NCBI GenBank assembly: GCA_024277675.1
Contig: JAJRUS010000004.1
Location: 1-50,891, forward strand
Length of the DNA: 50,891 nucleotides
Direction: 5' to 3'
Source: a bacterium
Lineage (GTDB): Bacteria > SZUA-182 > SZUA-191 > JAJRXT01
The notes under the pieces are model-generated. The model searched no databases and was not told the DNA's origin. It saw only the letters and a list, made by a program, of their open reading frames with translations. The first letter of the stretch is position 1. Every line of letters starts with the position of its first letter. The translations under genes and the position numbers were made by a program. Below are positions 1 to 8,053 of this stretch, one piece after another.

Positions 1-60
1 TAACGTTTCAAGCTCTTTGCGCTCCTGCTCGGTAAGCGTTACTCGATATCTCGGCAACAT
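1..60 (-). CDS. IS630-type transposase, N-terminal fragment (cut by window edge)
   Basis: Read on the minus strand, an ATG at 60 is preceded by a strong AAGGAGG ribosome site and opens a frame beginning MLPRYRVTLTEQERKELE. This is the usual opening of IS630/Tc1-mariner-type transposases, whose N-terminus is a helix-turn-helix DNA-binding domain. Only 20 residues lie in the window, so the DDE catalytic domain and the far end of the element cannot be seen. The insertion-sequence end should lie within roughly 60-120, immediately before the damaged HNH gene. The family call rests on a short match. Confidence 0.6.
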   Translation of the reverse strand, partial: MLPRYRVTLTEQERKELETL

Positions 61-122
61 GGCGGCCTCCTTGTTTGAGTTGCCGCCAATATATCATATA
101 TTACTTAAATACGAAACTTAAA

Positions 123-764
123 ATGTTACATGATACTAGAATAACTGATGATGAAATGTTTTCCTCAGTTCAAGAATATGCCAATATTGTAAATTTTCGA
201 TATTTTTCAACAACAGAATATGACAAATGGAAGGGTAAAAAAGCACATTTATCTACCACCATTATTAAAAGATTTGGATCATGAAGAAGAGTTTTAAGTC
301 TTTTAGGAATTGAGGGAGGACAGGAGAAGAAATATACTCCTGAAAAATTGATTAATAATCTTGAAAATATCTGGCGACAGTTAGGATATCCTCCTGGCAT
401 AAAAAAGATCAGTAAACTGGGATTAAAAATAACCGCAGGCCCATATAAAAGAGTTTGGGGTAGTGTTCGTTCAGCATGTGAATACCTGGCAAAATATCAT
501 AATGGAAGGATAACACGGGAAGAATTACTTAAAGGCAATGTTTCAAATAATGCACGGCAGACCATTCCGCTAAATGTTAGGTGGGCGGTTTTAAAACGAG
601 ATAAATACAAATGTGCCAAATGTGGCAGGAGTCCCTCATCAAATCATAAAGTAGAATTAGAAGTTGACCATATTATACCAGTTGCAAAAGGTGGGACAAA
701 CGATATCGAAAATTTACAAACTCTCTGTAAAGATTGTAATCGAGGGAAAAAAGACAAAGAATAG
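123..764 (+). pseudogene. HNH endonuclease gene interrupted by an in-frame TGA
   Basis: One continuous frame runs to 764, broken only by TGA at 282-284. Reading through it gives RFGS-stop-RRVLSLLGI; in the helical repeats attached to many HNH nucleases this place is a conserved Trp (RFGSW...LGI), so a TGG-to-TGA change explains the break. A second repeat follows (PEKLINNLENIWRQLG), then a complete HNH domain near the C-terminus with CAKC, VDHIIPVAKGG, NLQTLC and DC-N elements. Such proteins cut DNA and occur in mobile or homing contexts. The start is uncertain: ATG 123 lacks a clear ribosome site and the IS630 end lies just upstream, so the true 5' end may be lost. TGA recoding is unlikely, because TGA ends several intact genes here (cooC, coaBC, korC). 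Confidence 0.7.
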
Positions 765-997
765 TGGCAACGACATTAATATAGCAGATTGATGCAGACT
801 ATTGCCACATTTAATCTATCTGCTTCAACGTGATTTATCCATAAACTAAAACTGTCAAGCTGTGGGGGGGACAGAGAACCTGGTTTATTATAAGAAAACA
901 AGGTAAACAGGAATTTAGTCAGTTATTTTCTTCCTGCATTCCTGGCTTCCTTATAATTTTTTTGGGTTTCTTCCTTTACCACGAGTAACCTAAGTTA

Positions 998-1675
998 ATT
1001 AATCACATCTTAATACTAAGTGAAGACCAGAATTTAATCAAATCGCTGATCGCCGACTTGACAAAACTGGATTATAGCCTTTCCTCAGGCAGTTATGTTG
1101 AACTGGGGGTTGACTATGTCTTGCAGGAAAAACCTGATTTGATATTGTTTGATCTGACGCCAGGGGAAGCAGAAATTATTCCGTTATATCAACGATTGAA
1201 GAATAGCTCAAAGCTGGAAAATCTACAGCTTGCGATACTTATCCTAGCCTCGGAAACCAGTCTGTCCAGGATTCCCATCTCCCTTGAGCTGGATGATTTG
1301 GTGCTGGTGCCTTATAAAACCCCGGAGCTTCTGCTGCGAATCAAGCGCCTGCTTTGGCAACGGGATAAGCTCACCGATCAGGAACTAATCAAAATAGCTG
1401 ATTTGACTATTAATCCAACTCGCTATTAAGTTCGGGTAAAGGGTGAACTAGCAGAACTTACTTTTAAGGAATATGAATTACTTAAATATATGGCCACCCA
1501 CCGTGGCCGGGCCTTCAACCGTGAAGCGCTGCTCAATATTATCTGGGGTTATAACTACTATGGCGGCACCCGCACGGTGGATGTGCATATCCGCCGCATC
1601 CGGGCTAAGATTGGCGACGAGGGAGAAATTTATATTAAGACCGTCAGGGGGGTAGGGTACATTTTTAATAAATAG
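998..1675 (+). pseudogene. OmpR/PhoB-family response regulator, broken by an in-frame TAA
   Basis: A single frame encodes a receiver-like half (LILSEDQN, then LILFDLTP around the phospho-Asp) and a complete winged-helix output half ([37 protein letters not shown]). A TAA at 1427-1429 falls in the linker just before the DNA-binding domain. No ATG/GTG/TTG fits the N-terminus; the codon where the initiator Met would be expected (998-1000) is ATT, without a visible ribosome site. The linker stop and missing start suggest a dead gene, although the DNA-binding half could restart at ATG 1490 only as a truncated domain. The partner histidine kinase is not in the window. Confidence 0.75.
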
Positions 1676-1771
1676 CACAAATGGAGATGCTGGCTTGACA
1701 AAAACATATTGATAATATAAAATTTCGTTATTGATTATGCTAAATTGTTTTTTATAATAGGCTAGTGTTAT

Positions 1772-2164
1772 ATGAGCGCTGAAAATCAACAAATTATGGT
1801 GGTTGATGATCATGAAGCTTCACTTAGCGGCTTATCTAAAATACTGGGTAAATGGGGATATAAAGTAATAACCGCTGAAAATGGGAAGATTGCCCTGGCC
1901 AAACTGAAAGACACCCCCTGCAAACTGGTGCTTACCGATTTGCAGATGCCCGAGATGAACGGCATTCAATTTTTAAAAGAGATTAGACAGGTTAACCCTC
2001 AAACAGGAGTGATCATTATAACCGCCTATGGTGAAGTGGATACTTATTTGGAAGCTATGAATCTGGGGGCGCTTGAGTACTTAAATAAACCTATCAGGCC
2101 TTATGAGCTTAAAGCCACCATCAGTAAGGTATTAGAGAATATGGAAAAATCGCAGGCAGGTTAA
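1772..2164 (+). CDS. stand-alone CheY-like receiver protein
   Basis: The 130-residue protein is a single receiver domain with no output domain. The acidic pair is D12/D13, the phospho-acceptor D56 lies in LTDLQMPEMNG, the switch Thr is T84 (IIITAYG), and the conserved Lys is K106 (LNKPI). The sequence style (LTDLQMPEMNGIQFLKEI, ITAYGEVDTYLEAM) is that of NtrC/CheY-type receivers. It should relay phosphate between a histidine kinase and another protein in the cytoplasm. No kinase is adjacent. The ATG at 1772 has no strong ribosome site. Its gene is intact although it follows two broken genes. Confidence 0.85.
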   Translation: MSAENQQIMVVDDHEASLSGLSKILGKWGYKVITAENGKIALAKLKDTPCKLVLTDLQMPEMNGIQFLKEIRQVNPQTGVIIITAYGEVDTYLEAMNLGALEYLNKPIRPYELKATISKVLENMEKSQAG

Positions 2165-2203
2165 AATACGTAAAATTTTATCCATCCTTTCAGTCACTCT
2201 CAG

Positions 2204-2225
2204 CCTAAATTTAACCTAAATTTAA
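2204..2225 (+). promoter_or_regulatory. tandem 11-bp direct repeat upstream of glnA
   Basis: CCTAAATTTAA occurs twice in perfect tandem, giving TTAACC-N5-TTAACA with 11-bp periodicity. OmpR/PhoP-family regulators bind direct repeats with this spacing (for example the Bacillus PhoP box). It sits about 100 bp before the glnA start. The function is inferred. Confidence 0.35.
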
Positions 2226-2249
2226 CATTTCAGAAATACTCTGGAAATG
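2226..2249 (+). promoter_or_regulatory. dyad upstream of glnA
   Basis: CATTTCAGA and TCTGGAAATG form an imperfect inverted repeat with a 5-nt centre, directly after the tandem repeat and about 80 nt before the glnA start. It is a candidate operator for nitrogen or other control. There is no T-run, so it is not a terminator. Confidence 0.3.
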
Positions 2250-2327
2250 TAGGTTTGTTATTTTGTTTAAAATGAAATTATGTCTCATCAACCAACTTCA
2301 TCAACCATCAAAGAGGAGAGAGTATCG

Positions 2328-3662
2328 ATGTCCACCAAAGACAAAGAATATGTATTAAAGATAGTCAAGGATCATGATATACGCTTTATTCGCATGTGGT
2401 TCACTGATATCCTCGGTTTTTTGAAAAGCTTTGCCATTACCCGCAATGAATTGGAGGGAGCCCTGGAAGAAGGCATGGGCTTTGACGGTTCATCAATCGA
2501 GGGTTTCTGCCGGATTGATGAGTCGGATATGATAGCGCTGCCCGATCCCAATACCTTCTGTATCTTGCCCTGGCGACCCCAGGACGAAAATAAGGTGGCC
2601 CGCATGTTCTGCGACATCATTCACCCGGATGGTACTCCTTTTGAAGGCGACCCGCGCGGGGTGTTGAAAAGAAATTTAAAACGGGCGGCTGATCTGGGTT
2701 ATACCTTTTATGTAGGCCCTGAATTAGAATACTTCTATTTCAAAGATTCTGTTGGGATTCCTCAGCCTTTAGATCAGGGTGGATATTTTGACCTCACCCC
2801 GCTGGATGTAGCCTCTGATCTGCGGCGGGAGACGGTGCTCACTTTAGAAGAAATGGGGGTTCAGGTGGAGTATAGTCACCATGAGGTAGCTCCCAGTCAG
2901 CATGAAATCGATCTTAAGTATACCGACGCCCTGACCATGGCCGATAACGCCATGACCTACCGTTTAGTGGTTAAAGAGATTGCCTTAAAACATGGTGTGC
3001 ATGCCACCTTTATGCCCAAACCATTGACCGGTCTGAACGGCAGCGGGATGCACACTCACCAGTCGCTGTTTAGAGGCGAAAGAAACGCCTTCTTTGATCC
3101 CAAAGATATGTATCATTTATCCAAAGAAGGGAAAGGCTATATTGCCGGTCTGCTGAAACATGCCCGGGAGATAACCCTGGTAGCTAATCAGTGGGTGAAC
3201 TCTTATAAACGGCTGGTACCGGGATATGAGGCTCCGGTATATATTACCTGGGCCCGGAGAAACCGCTCGGATTTAATCAGGGTGCCGATGTATAAACCGG
3301 GCAAGGAAAATGCTACCAGAATTGAGTTACGTTCCCCCGACCCGGCCTGTAATCCATATTTAGCCTTTGCGGTTATGTTGGCCGCCGGCTTAGATGGAAT
3401 TGAAAAAGGTTATGATCTGTCCGAACCGGTTGAGCAAAACGTATATGAAATGAAAACCGATGAACGTGAGTCACTAGGGATAAATATTTTACCCGAGGAT
3501 TTGTGGGAGGCTATACGGGTAACCGAGAAAAGCGAACTGGTAAGAAAAGCCCTGGGAGAACACGTATTTACCAATTTTATCGAGAACAAGAAGATAGAAT
3601 GGGAGAAATACCGGGCACAGGTTACCGATCTTGAACTGGATATGTACCTTTCGATACTCTAA
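2328..3662 (+). CDS. glnA: glutamine synthetase, type I
   Basis: It condenses glutamate and ammonia with ATP to give glutamine, the main ammonia-assimilating step. From the ATG at 2328 the protein is 444 residues, the usual length of GSI-alpha enzymes. That ATG has a good GAGGAGAG ribosome site 8 nt upstream, whereas the longer frame from 2280 adds 16 non-conserved residues. Visible motifs are FTDILG, GFDGSSIEGF, the ATP/metal segment GLNGSGMHTHQSL, and KPGKENATRIELRSPDPACNPYLAF. It lacks the insertion and adenylylation-loop style of GSI-beta, so control is more likely by feedback or transcription. It stands alone, downstream of a tandem repeat and dyad, and converges with the deacetylase gene. 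Confidence 0.97.
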   Translation: MSTKDKEYVLKIVKDHDIRFIRMWFTDILGFLKSFAITRNELEGALEEGMGFDGSSIEGFCRIDESDMIALPDPNTFCILPWRPQDENKVARMFCDIIHPDGTPFEGDPRGVLKRNLKRAADLGYTFYVGPELEYFYFKDSVGIPQPLDQGGYFDLTPLDVASDLRRETVLTLEEMGVQVEYSHHEVAPSQHEIDLKYTDALTMADNAMTYRLVVKEIALKHGVHATFMPKPLTGLNGSGMHTHQSLFRGERNAFFDPKDMYHLSKEGKGYIAGLLKHAREITLVANQWVNSYKRLVPGYEAPVYITWARRNRSDLIRVPMYKPGKENATRIELRSPDPACNPYLAFAVMLAAGLDGIEKGYDLSEPVEQNVYEMKTDERESLGINILPEDLWEAIRVTEKSELVRKALGEHVFTNFIENKKIEWEKYRAQVTDLELDMYLSIL

Positions 3663-3672
3663 CCATTACGGC

Positions 3673-3759
3673 TGCAATTAGTCCTCGTATCTATATCATG
3701 CGGGCTAATCCAAAATCATATGGGCTAATCCAAAAGCTCTGATACGGGGACTAATTGCA
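3673..3759. repeat. inverted duplication of a gene end, possible convergent terminator
   Basis: TGCAATTAGTCCTCGTATC (3673-3691) and its near-perfect complement at 3741-3759 (one mismatch in 19) enclose two copies of GGGCTAATCCAAAA. The right arm is the 3' coding end of the deacetylase gene, so the left arm looks like an inverted copy of that gene end. The resulting hairpin lies between two converging genes and could end transcription from both sides, although no T-run follows either arm. Confidence 0.55.
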
Positions 3760-4534
3760 CGCCTTGCATCGCCTCGCTTTGCAGAAAGTGCCTGAGTGCA
3801 CTGAAGGTATTAGACCGGGGATGTCCTATCCCTATGGCTTTGCCTTTTTGTTTAGCCCGCCCAGCCAGTTTCTGAAGCTGGGAAGTTATGGCGTCTATCC
3901 GGTCTATATTATCTAAGAATATATCTCGCTTCCCGGTGGATAATCCCAATTTTTTGGCTAAGGAATAGCCCACAGTATTGGGGGTAGTGTAACTGTCAAT
4001 AAAAAACAATCCTCGCCGCTTTAACTCGGCTAGCACAATCCTCATTTGTCCCTCATTTTCGGTAAAATATGATCCCATATGATTGTTAACCCCTACGGCA
4101 ACAGGCAGGTTATCCAGGTTATATTTAAGCTGGCGCTTTAACTCTGCCGGTTTCATATTTACCAATAACATGTGCGCCATTTTGCCATAATTTTCATAGC
4201 GCTTAGGCTCCATAGGCAGATGCAGCAGCAGTTCCTGGCCTTGTTCAACAGCCGCTTGCGCAATCTGGCTGGAGTATCGCTGATGGGGAAGGATGGACAG
4301 GGTGATATGTGGATCTATTTTATATAGCGTCTGCGCCTGCTTGGAATTATAACCTAAATCATCTATCACAATCGCCAGTTTGGGCCCGGCTACCGTGGGT
4401 GGAGCAGGTAAGGTAATAATGGGTTTCCAGTGCCGGTATAATAACAGGTTGGCTATTAATAACAGCAACAGGGCAATGCCCAGCCAAATAAATAAACGGG
4501 CTGTATTTCTTTTGGCAATATCTTTATTGGCCAT
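3725..4534 (-). CDS. divergent polysaccharide deacetylase family protein (YibQ/DUF610-like)
   Basis: The 269-residue protein has one N-terminal membrane segment (about residues 15-33, rich in Leu/Ile) followed by a periplasmic domain. Family motifs are KLAIVIDDLGYN near residue 52, the repeated Leu-Pro turn SILPHQ, LLLHLPMEP, GVNNHMGSYFT, FFIDSYTTP and a C-terminal GIGHPRSNT. These match the divergent branch of NodB-like deacetylases, in which some metal-binding positions differ from classical enzymes, so the substrate is unknown (probably a cell-wall or surface polymer). A hairpin lies only about 10 nt before the start. In other bacteria this family often sits beside carboxy-terminal proteases, as here. 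Confidence 0.85.
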   Translation of the reverse strand: MANKDIAKRNTARLFIWLGIALLLLLIANLLLYRHWKPIITLPAPPTVAGPKLAIVIDDLGYNSKQAQTLYKIDPHITLSILPHQRYSSQIAQAAVEQGQELLLHLPMEPKRYENYGKMAHMLLVNMKPAELKRQLKYNLDNLPVAVGVNNHMGSYFTENEGQMRIVLAELKRRGLFFIDSYTTPNTVGYSLAKKLGLSTGKRDIFLDNIDRIDAITSQLQKLAGRAKQKGKAIGIGHPRSNTFSALRHFLQSEAMQGVQLVPVSELLD

Positions 4535-4544
4535 AATGCAGAAA

Positions 4545-4579
4545 TATAAAAGGTGGCATAAGAGTCGCCACCTTTTATA
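4545..4579 (-). terminator. stem-loop after the C-terminal protease gene
   Basis: A perfect 13-bp inverted repeat (TATAAAAGGTGGC and its complement) encloses a 9-nt loop; on the minus strand the stem runs into TTTTATATTT. It lies 85 nt after the protease stop and about 10 nt before the deacetylase ATG. It may act as an attenuator between the two genes instead of a full stop. Confidence 0.7.
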
Positions 4580-4664
4580 ACAATTGTAGAATCACCAACT
4601 TGCCGGGCTAATTTTATTTAACCGTTCGCTGGTTAAAACCGCACCGACTATGCTTTGGCACCGT

Positions 4665-6005
4665 TTATTGATTCGCTGCCGCCATAGTGTCAAGAATGCG
4701 GTTGGCTTTTAATATTTGAATCGCCCGGTGGAGTTGAACGTCCTTTATTTCCGCCTTTTGCTCCAGCGATTCAGCCTCTTCTCCGGTATCAATTTCCAGA
4801 TCATCCGGTGGTGGTTCGCTATCGTTGATTTTATTGTTTTTAAATTGACGTAAATCTTTCTCCCGAATAAAGTGCAGTTTCTCTTTATCTTTTCCAGGTT
4901 CAACTGATTGGGCTTCCACTATAATGTCGGGAGTGATGCCTTTGGTATGGATGTTAGTACCATTGGGGGTATAATAGTAAGCGGTAGTCAGCCGTAATCC
5001 TGAACCGTCACTCAGTGGAATCACCGTCTGAACTGAACCCTTGCCAAAGGTAGGGGTTCCTAAAATCACCCCGCGTTTATAATCCTGGATGGCACCGGCC
5101 AAAATCTCTGAGGCGCTGGCACTGCCGGAATTTACCAGTACTATTATAGGATAGTCATTATTTTTCAACCTGATTCGGGCTTTAAACTCTTTATTCTGAT
5201 TGGCGATTCTACCTTTAGTGGAAACTATCAGCTTCCCTTCATCCAAAAACCTGTCAGACACCGCAACAGCCATATCCAGTAAGCCGCCGGGATTATTCCT
5301 CACATCCAGAATCAGTGCATATATACCCTCAGCCCTTAATTCCGCCAGGGCCTTATCCAACTCATCATCACTGCGCTCTTGAAATTGCCGGATTCGGATA
5401 TAGCCGATGCCTTCATCCACCATTTCATGAGAAACATTTTTAATTTTAATAATCTCCCGCACAATAGTAAAATCTTTAGGTTTGGTAAGGCCTTTGCGCA
5501 TAATACTGATAACTATTTCAGTTCCCTGGGGGCCCCGTATTTTTTTCACCGCATCCATTAGAGACATATCTTTAGTAGATTCGCCATCGACCTTTACTAT
5601 CCAATCTCCAGCTTGAATACCCACTTCATAGGCAGGAGTCCCCTCTATGGGAGACACTACCGTCAGCTTATTATCCTTGATGGTGATCTCGATTCCCAGG
5701 CCGCCGAAACTACCTTTAGTATCTACTTGCATTTCTTTATAAGCATCGGGCAGCATATAGGAACTATGGGCATCCAGGTTGCGCAACATTCCCCAAATCG
5801 CCCCATCATATAATTCATCTACATCAACCTCCTCAACGTAATTTGTCTCTACCAATTTAAGCACATCGGTAAATATCTTGAGCTTTTCATAAGTTTTGTC
5901 CTGAGCGGCATTTTTATCAGCTACCCCTATGGCGGTCAACAGTGTAATACACAGAATTAAAAACATTGTCGACCAACGTCTTCGGCGGCCATCTTTATTC
6001 TTCAT
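4665..6005 (-). CDS. ctpA: S41-family carboxy-terminal processing protease
   Basis: It trims or degrades envelope proteins from their C-termini, acting outside the cytoplasmic membrane. The 446-residue protein begins MKNKDGRRRRW followed by a membrane anchor or signal (about residues 12-30). A PDZ domain follows (GGLGIEITIKDNKLTV, AGDWIVKVDG), then the peptidase core with the catalytic Ser in NSGSASASEILAG and the catalytic Lys in GTPTFGKGSVQ. The acidic C-terminal tail is unusual in sequence. The ATG at 6005 is chosen because GGAGAG lies upstream and it overlaps the transketolase stop as TGATG, suggesting translational coupling; the longer frame adds residues from inside the preceding gene. 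Confidence 0.93.
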   Translation of the reverse strand: MKNKDGRRRRWSTMFLILCITLLTAIGVADKNAAQDKTYEKLKIFTDVLKLVETNYVEEVDVDELYDGAIWGMLRNLDAHSSYMLPDAYKEMQVDTKGSFGGLGIEITIKDNKLTVVSPIEGTPAYEVGIQAGDWIVKVDGESTKDMSLMDAVKKIRGPQGTEIVISIMRKGLTKPKDFTIVREIIKIKNVSHEMVDEGIGYIRIRQFQERSDDELDKALAELRAEGIYALILDVRNNPGGLLDMAVAVSDRFLDEGKLIVSTKGRIANQNKEFKARIRLKNNDYPIIVLVNSGSASASEILAGAIQDYKRGVILGTPTFGKGSVQTVIPLSDGSGLRLTTAYYYTPNGTNIHTKGITPDIIVEAQSVEPGKDKEKLHFIREKDLRQFKNNKINDSEPPPDDLEIDTGEEAESLEQKAEIKDVQLHRAIQILKANRILDTMAAANQ

Positions 6006-7027
6006 CAATTCTCTCCTCTGTTGTTTTTGCCACCCGAACAATCAGGATCAATTATACTTTGGGAGACACATTCTGCAGGAGACTGCTTTTTCTCCAGAAG
6101 TTCCAAGGCAACTCTTTCCAATTCCTTAGCCGTAAGTCCTGATTTTTCCAGCAAAATATCTGGTTTCCCCGACATAACATAACAATCACAAACACCAATG
6201 CGCTTTAAGGGCACCGGACATGTTTCACTAAGCACTTCAGCCACTGCACTTCCCAGACCGCCTATTATTGAATGTTCCTCAACCGTAATTATGGCTCCGG
6301 TTTCCCGGGCGGCAGTAACAATAACTTCTTGATCAAGGGGTTTAATAGTAGCCATATTGATCACTCGGGCGCTAATGCTTTTAGCAGCTAAATTTTCGGC
6401 CGCATCCAAGGCCACACAGACCATTAATCCAATGGCGACAAAGGTTATATCCCAGCCGGCCTTAACTGTCCCGGCTTTACCTATAGTAAATTCATAATCC
6501 TCATCGAATATTACCGGAAATTTATCCCGGGCGGCGCGGATATAAACCGGCCCCACATGCTTAAGTGCGGCTTCAATAGCCTTTTCCGCCTCACAGGCAT
6601 CTGCCGGTACCAGCACCGTCATATTGGGTAATACCCGCATCAGGGCAATGTCCTCAATACAATGATGAGTAGCCCCATCTTCTCCCACTGTAATTCCACC
6701 ATGCGTAGCTACCAGCTTTACATTCATCCTGGGATAGCACAAAGATTGCCTGATCTGCTCCCAGGCCCTACCGGTCTGAAATATAGCAAAGGTACTGGCA
6801 AAGGGAACCTTCCCGGCAGAAGCCAAACCCGCCGCAGTGCCAATCATATCTTGTTCGGAAATTCCCATATTGAAAAACCGCCGGGGAAATGCCTTGCCAA
6901 ACTTAGCTGTGCGGGTAGAACCTGAAAGGTCGGCATCCAATACCACAACCCGTTCATCAGCTTCTCCTAAACGAACCAAAGTTTCCCCATAGGCGTCACG
7001 TAAACCTCGCATTGGCCTTTCTATCAT
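6005..7027 (-). CDS. transketolase, C-terminal subunit
   Basis: This is the pyrimidine-binding and C-terminal half of a split transketolase, which moves two-carbon units between sugar phosphates. In 340 residues it shows the transketolase Pyr-domain segments LDADLSGSTRTAKF, FFNMGISEQDM (with the catalytic Glu), FAIFQTGRAWEQIR and THGGITVGEDGATHHCIEDIALMR, then the C-terminal swivel domain (IITVEEHSIIGGLGSAVAE). The partner N-terminal subunit is the next gene upstream, 60 bp away. The ATG at 7027 is preferred over a TTG 12 nt upstream that sits too close to the GAGG site. 1-deoxyxylulose-5-phosphate synthase is excluded, because that enzyme is a single longer chain. Confidence 0.9.
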   Translation of the reverse strand: MIERPMRGLRDAYGETLVRLGEADERVVVLDADLSGSTRTAKFGKAFPRRFFNMGISEQDMIGTAAGLASAGKVPFASTFAIFQTGRAWEQIRQSLCYPRMNVKLVATHGGITVGEDGATHHCIEDIALMRVLPNMTVLVPADACEAEKAIEAALKHVGPVYIRAARDKFPVIFDEDYEFTIGKAGTVKAGWDITFVAIGLMVCVALDAAENLAAKSISARVINMATIKPLDQEVIVTAARETGAIITVEEHSIIGGLGSAVAEVLSETCPVPLKRIGVCDCYVMSGKPDILLEKSGLTAKELERVALELLEKKQSPAECVSQSIIDPDCSGGKNNRGEN

Positions 7028-7087
7028 TATATTGAACAATCCTCATCTAAAATGATTATGGTCACCTCAAGAAGGGTAACCTTATGA

Positions 7088-7918
7088 TTAAGAAGTCCCC
7101 AATTCCACCAGGGCTTGCGCTAATTCCTTATCAGTAGGGGCTATTCCGTGATATTTTGCCTGATTCTCCATAAAGGAGACCCCCTTGCCTTTAACAGTCC
7201 GGGCAATTATCAGGCTGGGTTTAGCCTTAACTTTATCGGCCTTATCCAAAGCGGTGATAATTTGCTCAAAATCATGGCCGTCTATTTCCTGCACCTCCCA
7301 GCCAAAGGCTCTCCATTTATCAGCCAAGGGTTCTATAGACATAATATCCTTTACCCAACCATCAATCTGCAAGCCATTGTTATCCACTATAGCACATACA
7401 TTTTCCAGTTTGTAATGGGCGGCGCTCATAGCGGCTTCCCATACCTGACCCTCCTGCAACTCCCCGTCACCCAATAAGACATAAATTTTAATATCCTTAT
7501 GATCCAATCTGGCGGCCAGGGCGATCCCATTAGCCATAGACAAACCCTGGCCGAGAGAACCGGTGGACACTTCAACCCCGGGAGTGGTAGGGCTGAAAGG
7601 GTGGCCCTGAAGCATGCTCCCATACTGCCGCAGGGTCATCAAATGTTGGGGATCAAAATAGCCTGCCCGAGCCAGGGTGGCATATAAAGCCGGCGCTCCG
7701 TGTCCTTTAGAAAGCACAAATTTATCCCGATCCGCCCACTCCGGGTCTGCCGGTTTATGTCGCAGCTTATGGAAATAAAGTGCGGTAATAATATCAATAG
7801 CAGACAAAGAACCGCCGCTATGCCCGGAACCGGCCTTGTTGAGCATTTTTAACACATCAATCCGCAATCTTCGGGCAATTTCCTTCAATTCGGTTAATTT
7901 GGCAGCATTAACGGGCAT
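7088..7918 (-). CDS. transketolase, N-terminal (thiamine diphosphate-binding) subunit
   Basis: It forms the thiamine diphosphate pyrophosphate-binding half of the split transketolase, working with the following gene. The 276-residue chain contains AGSGHSGGSLSAIDII, DKFVLSKGHGAPALYA, STGSLGQGLSMANGIALAARL and the cofactor/metal motif GDGELQEGQVWEAAMSA ending NNGLQIDG. Its ATG has a TTAGGAGC ribosome site at good distance. Split transketolases are common in archaea and many anaerobes. The two genes and the protease appear to form one transcription unit. Confidence 0.93.
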   Translation of the reverse strand: MPVNAAKLTELKEIARRLRIDVLKMLNKAGSGHSGGSLSAIDIITALYFHKLRHKPADPEWADRDKFVLSKGHGAPALYATLARAGYFDPQHLMTLRQYGSMLQGHPFSPTTPGVEVSTGSLGQGLSMANGIALAARLDHKDIKIYVLLGDGELQEGQVWEAAMSAAHYKLENVCAIVDNNGLQIDGWVKDIMSIEPLADKWRAFGWEVQEIDGHDFEQIITALDKADKVKAKPSLIIARTVKGKGVSFMENQAKYHGIAPTDKELAQALVELGTS

Positions 7919-8053
7919 TTATTTGCTCCTAATAGAAATTTTTATCTGGAAAACCCTTCAGGTTTTGCCGCTTTTGGGCCAATTGTCTTTGTTTTGACTG
8001 GTTTTTAGATATTGTTTTAAATCACAATTTGTAGATTATACCATTTTTTCAAA

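Noticed and set aside
75-764. Reassignment of TGA to Trp in this organism
   Set aside because: TGA ends several intact genes of normal length here (cooC, coaBC, korC, udg, the octahaem cytochrome gene), so one in-frame TGA is better seen as a mutation.
764-808. GTGGCAA/TTGCCAC pair after the HNH gene
   Set aside because: Only 7-bp arms with a 31-nt gap and no T-run; not enough to call a terminator or element end.
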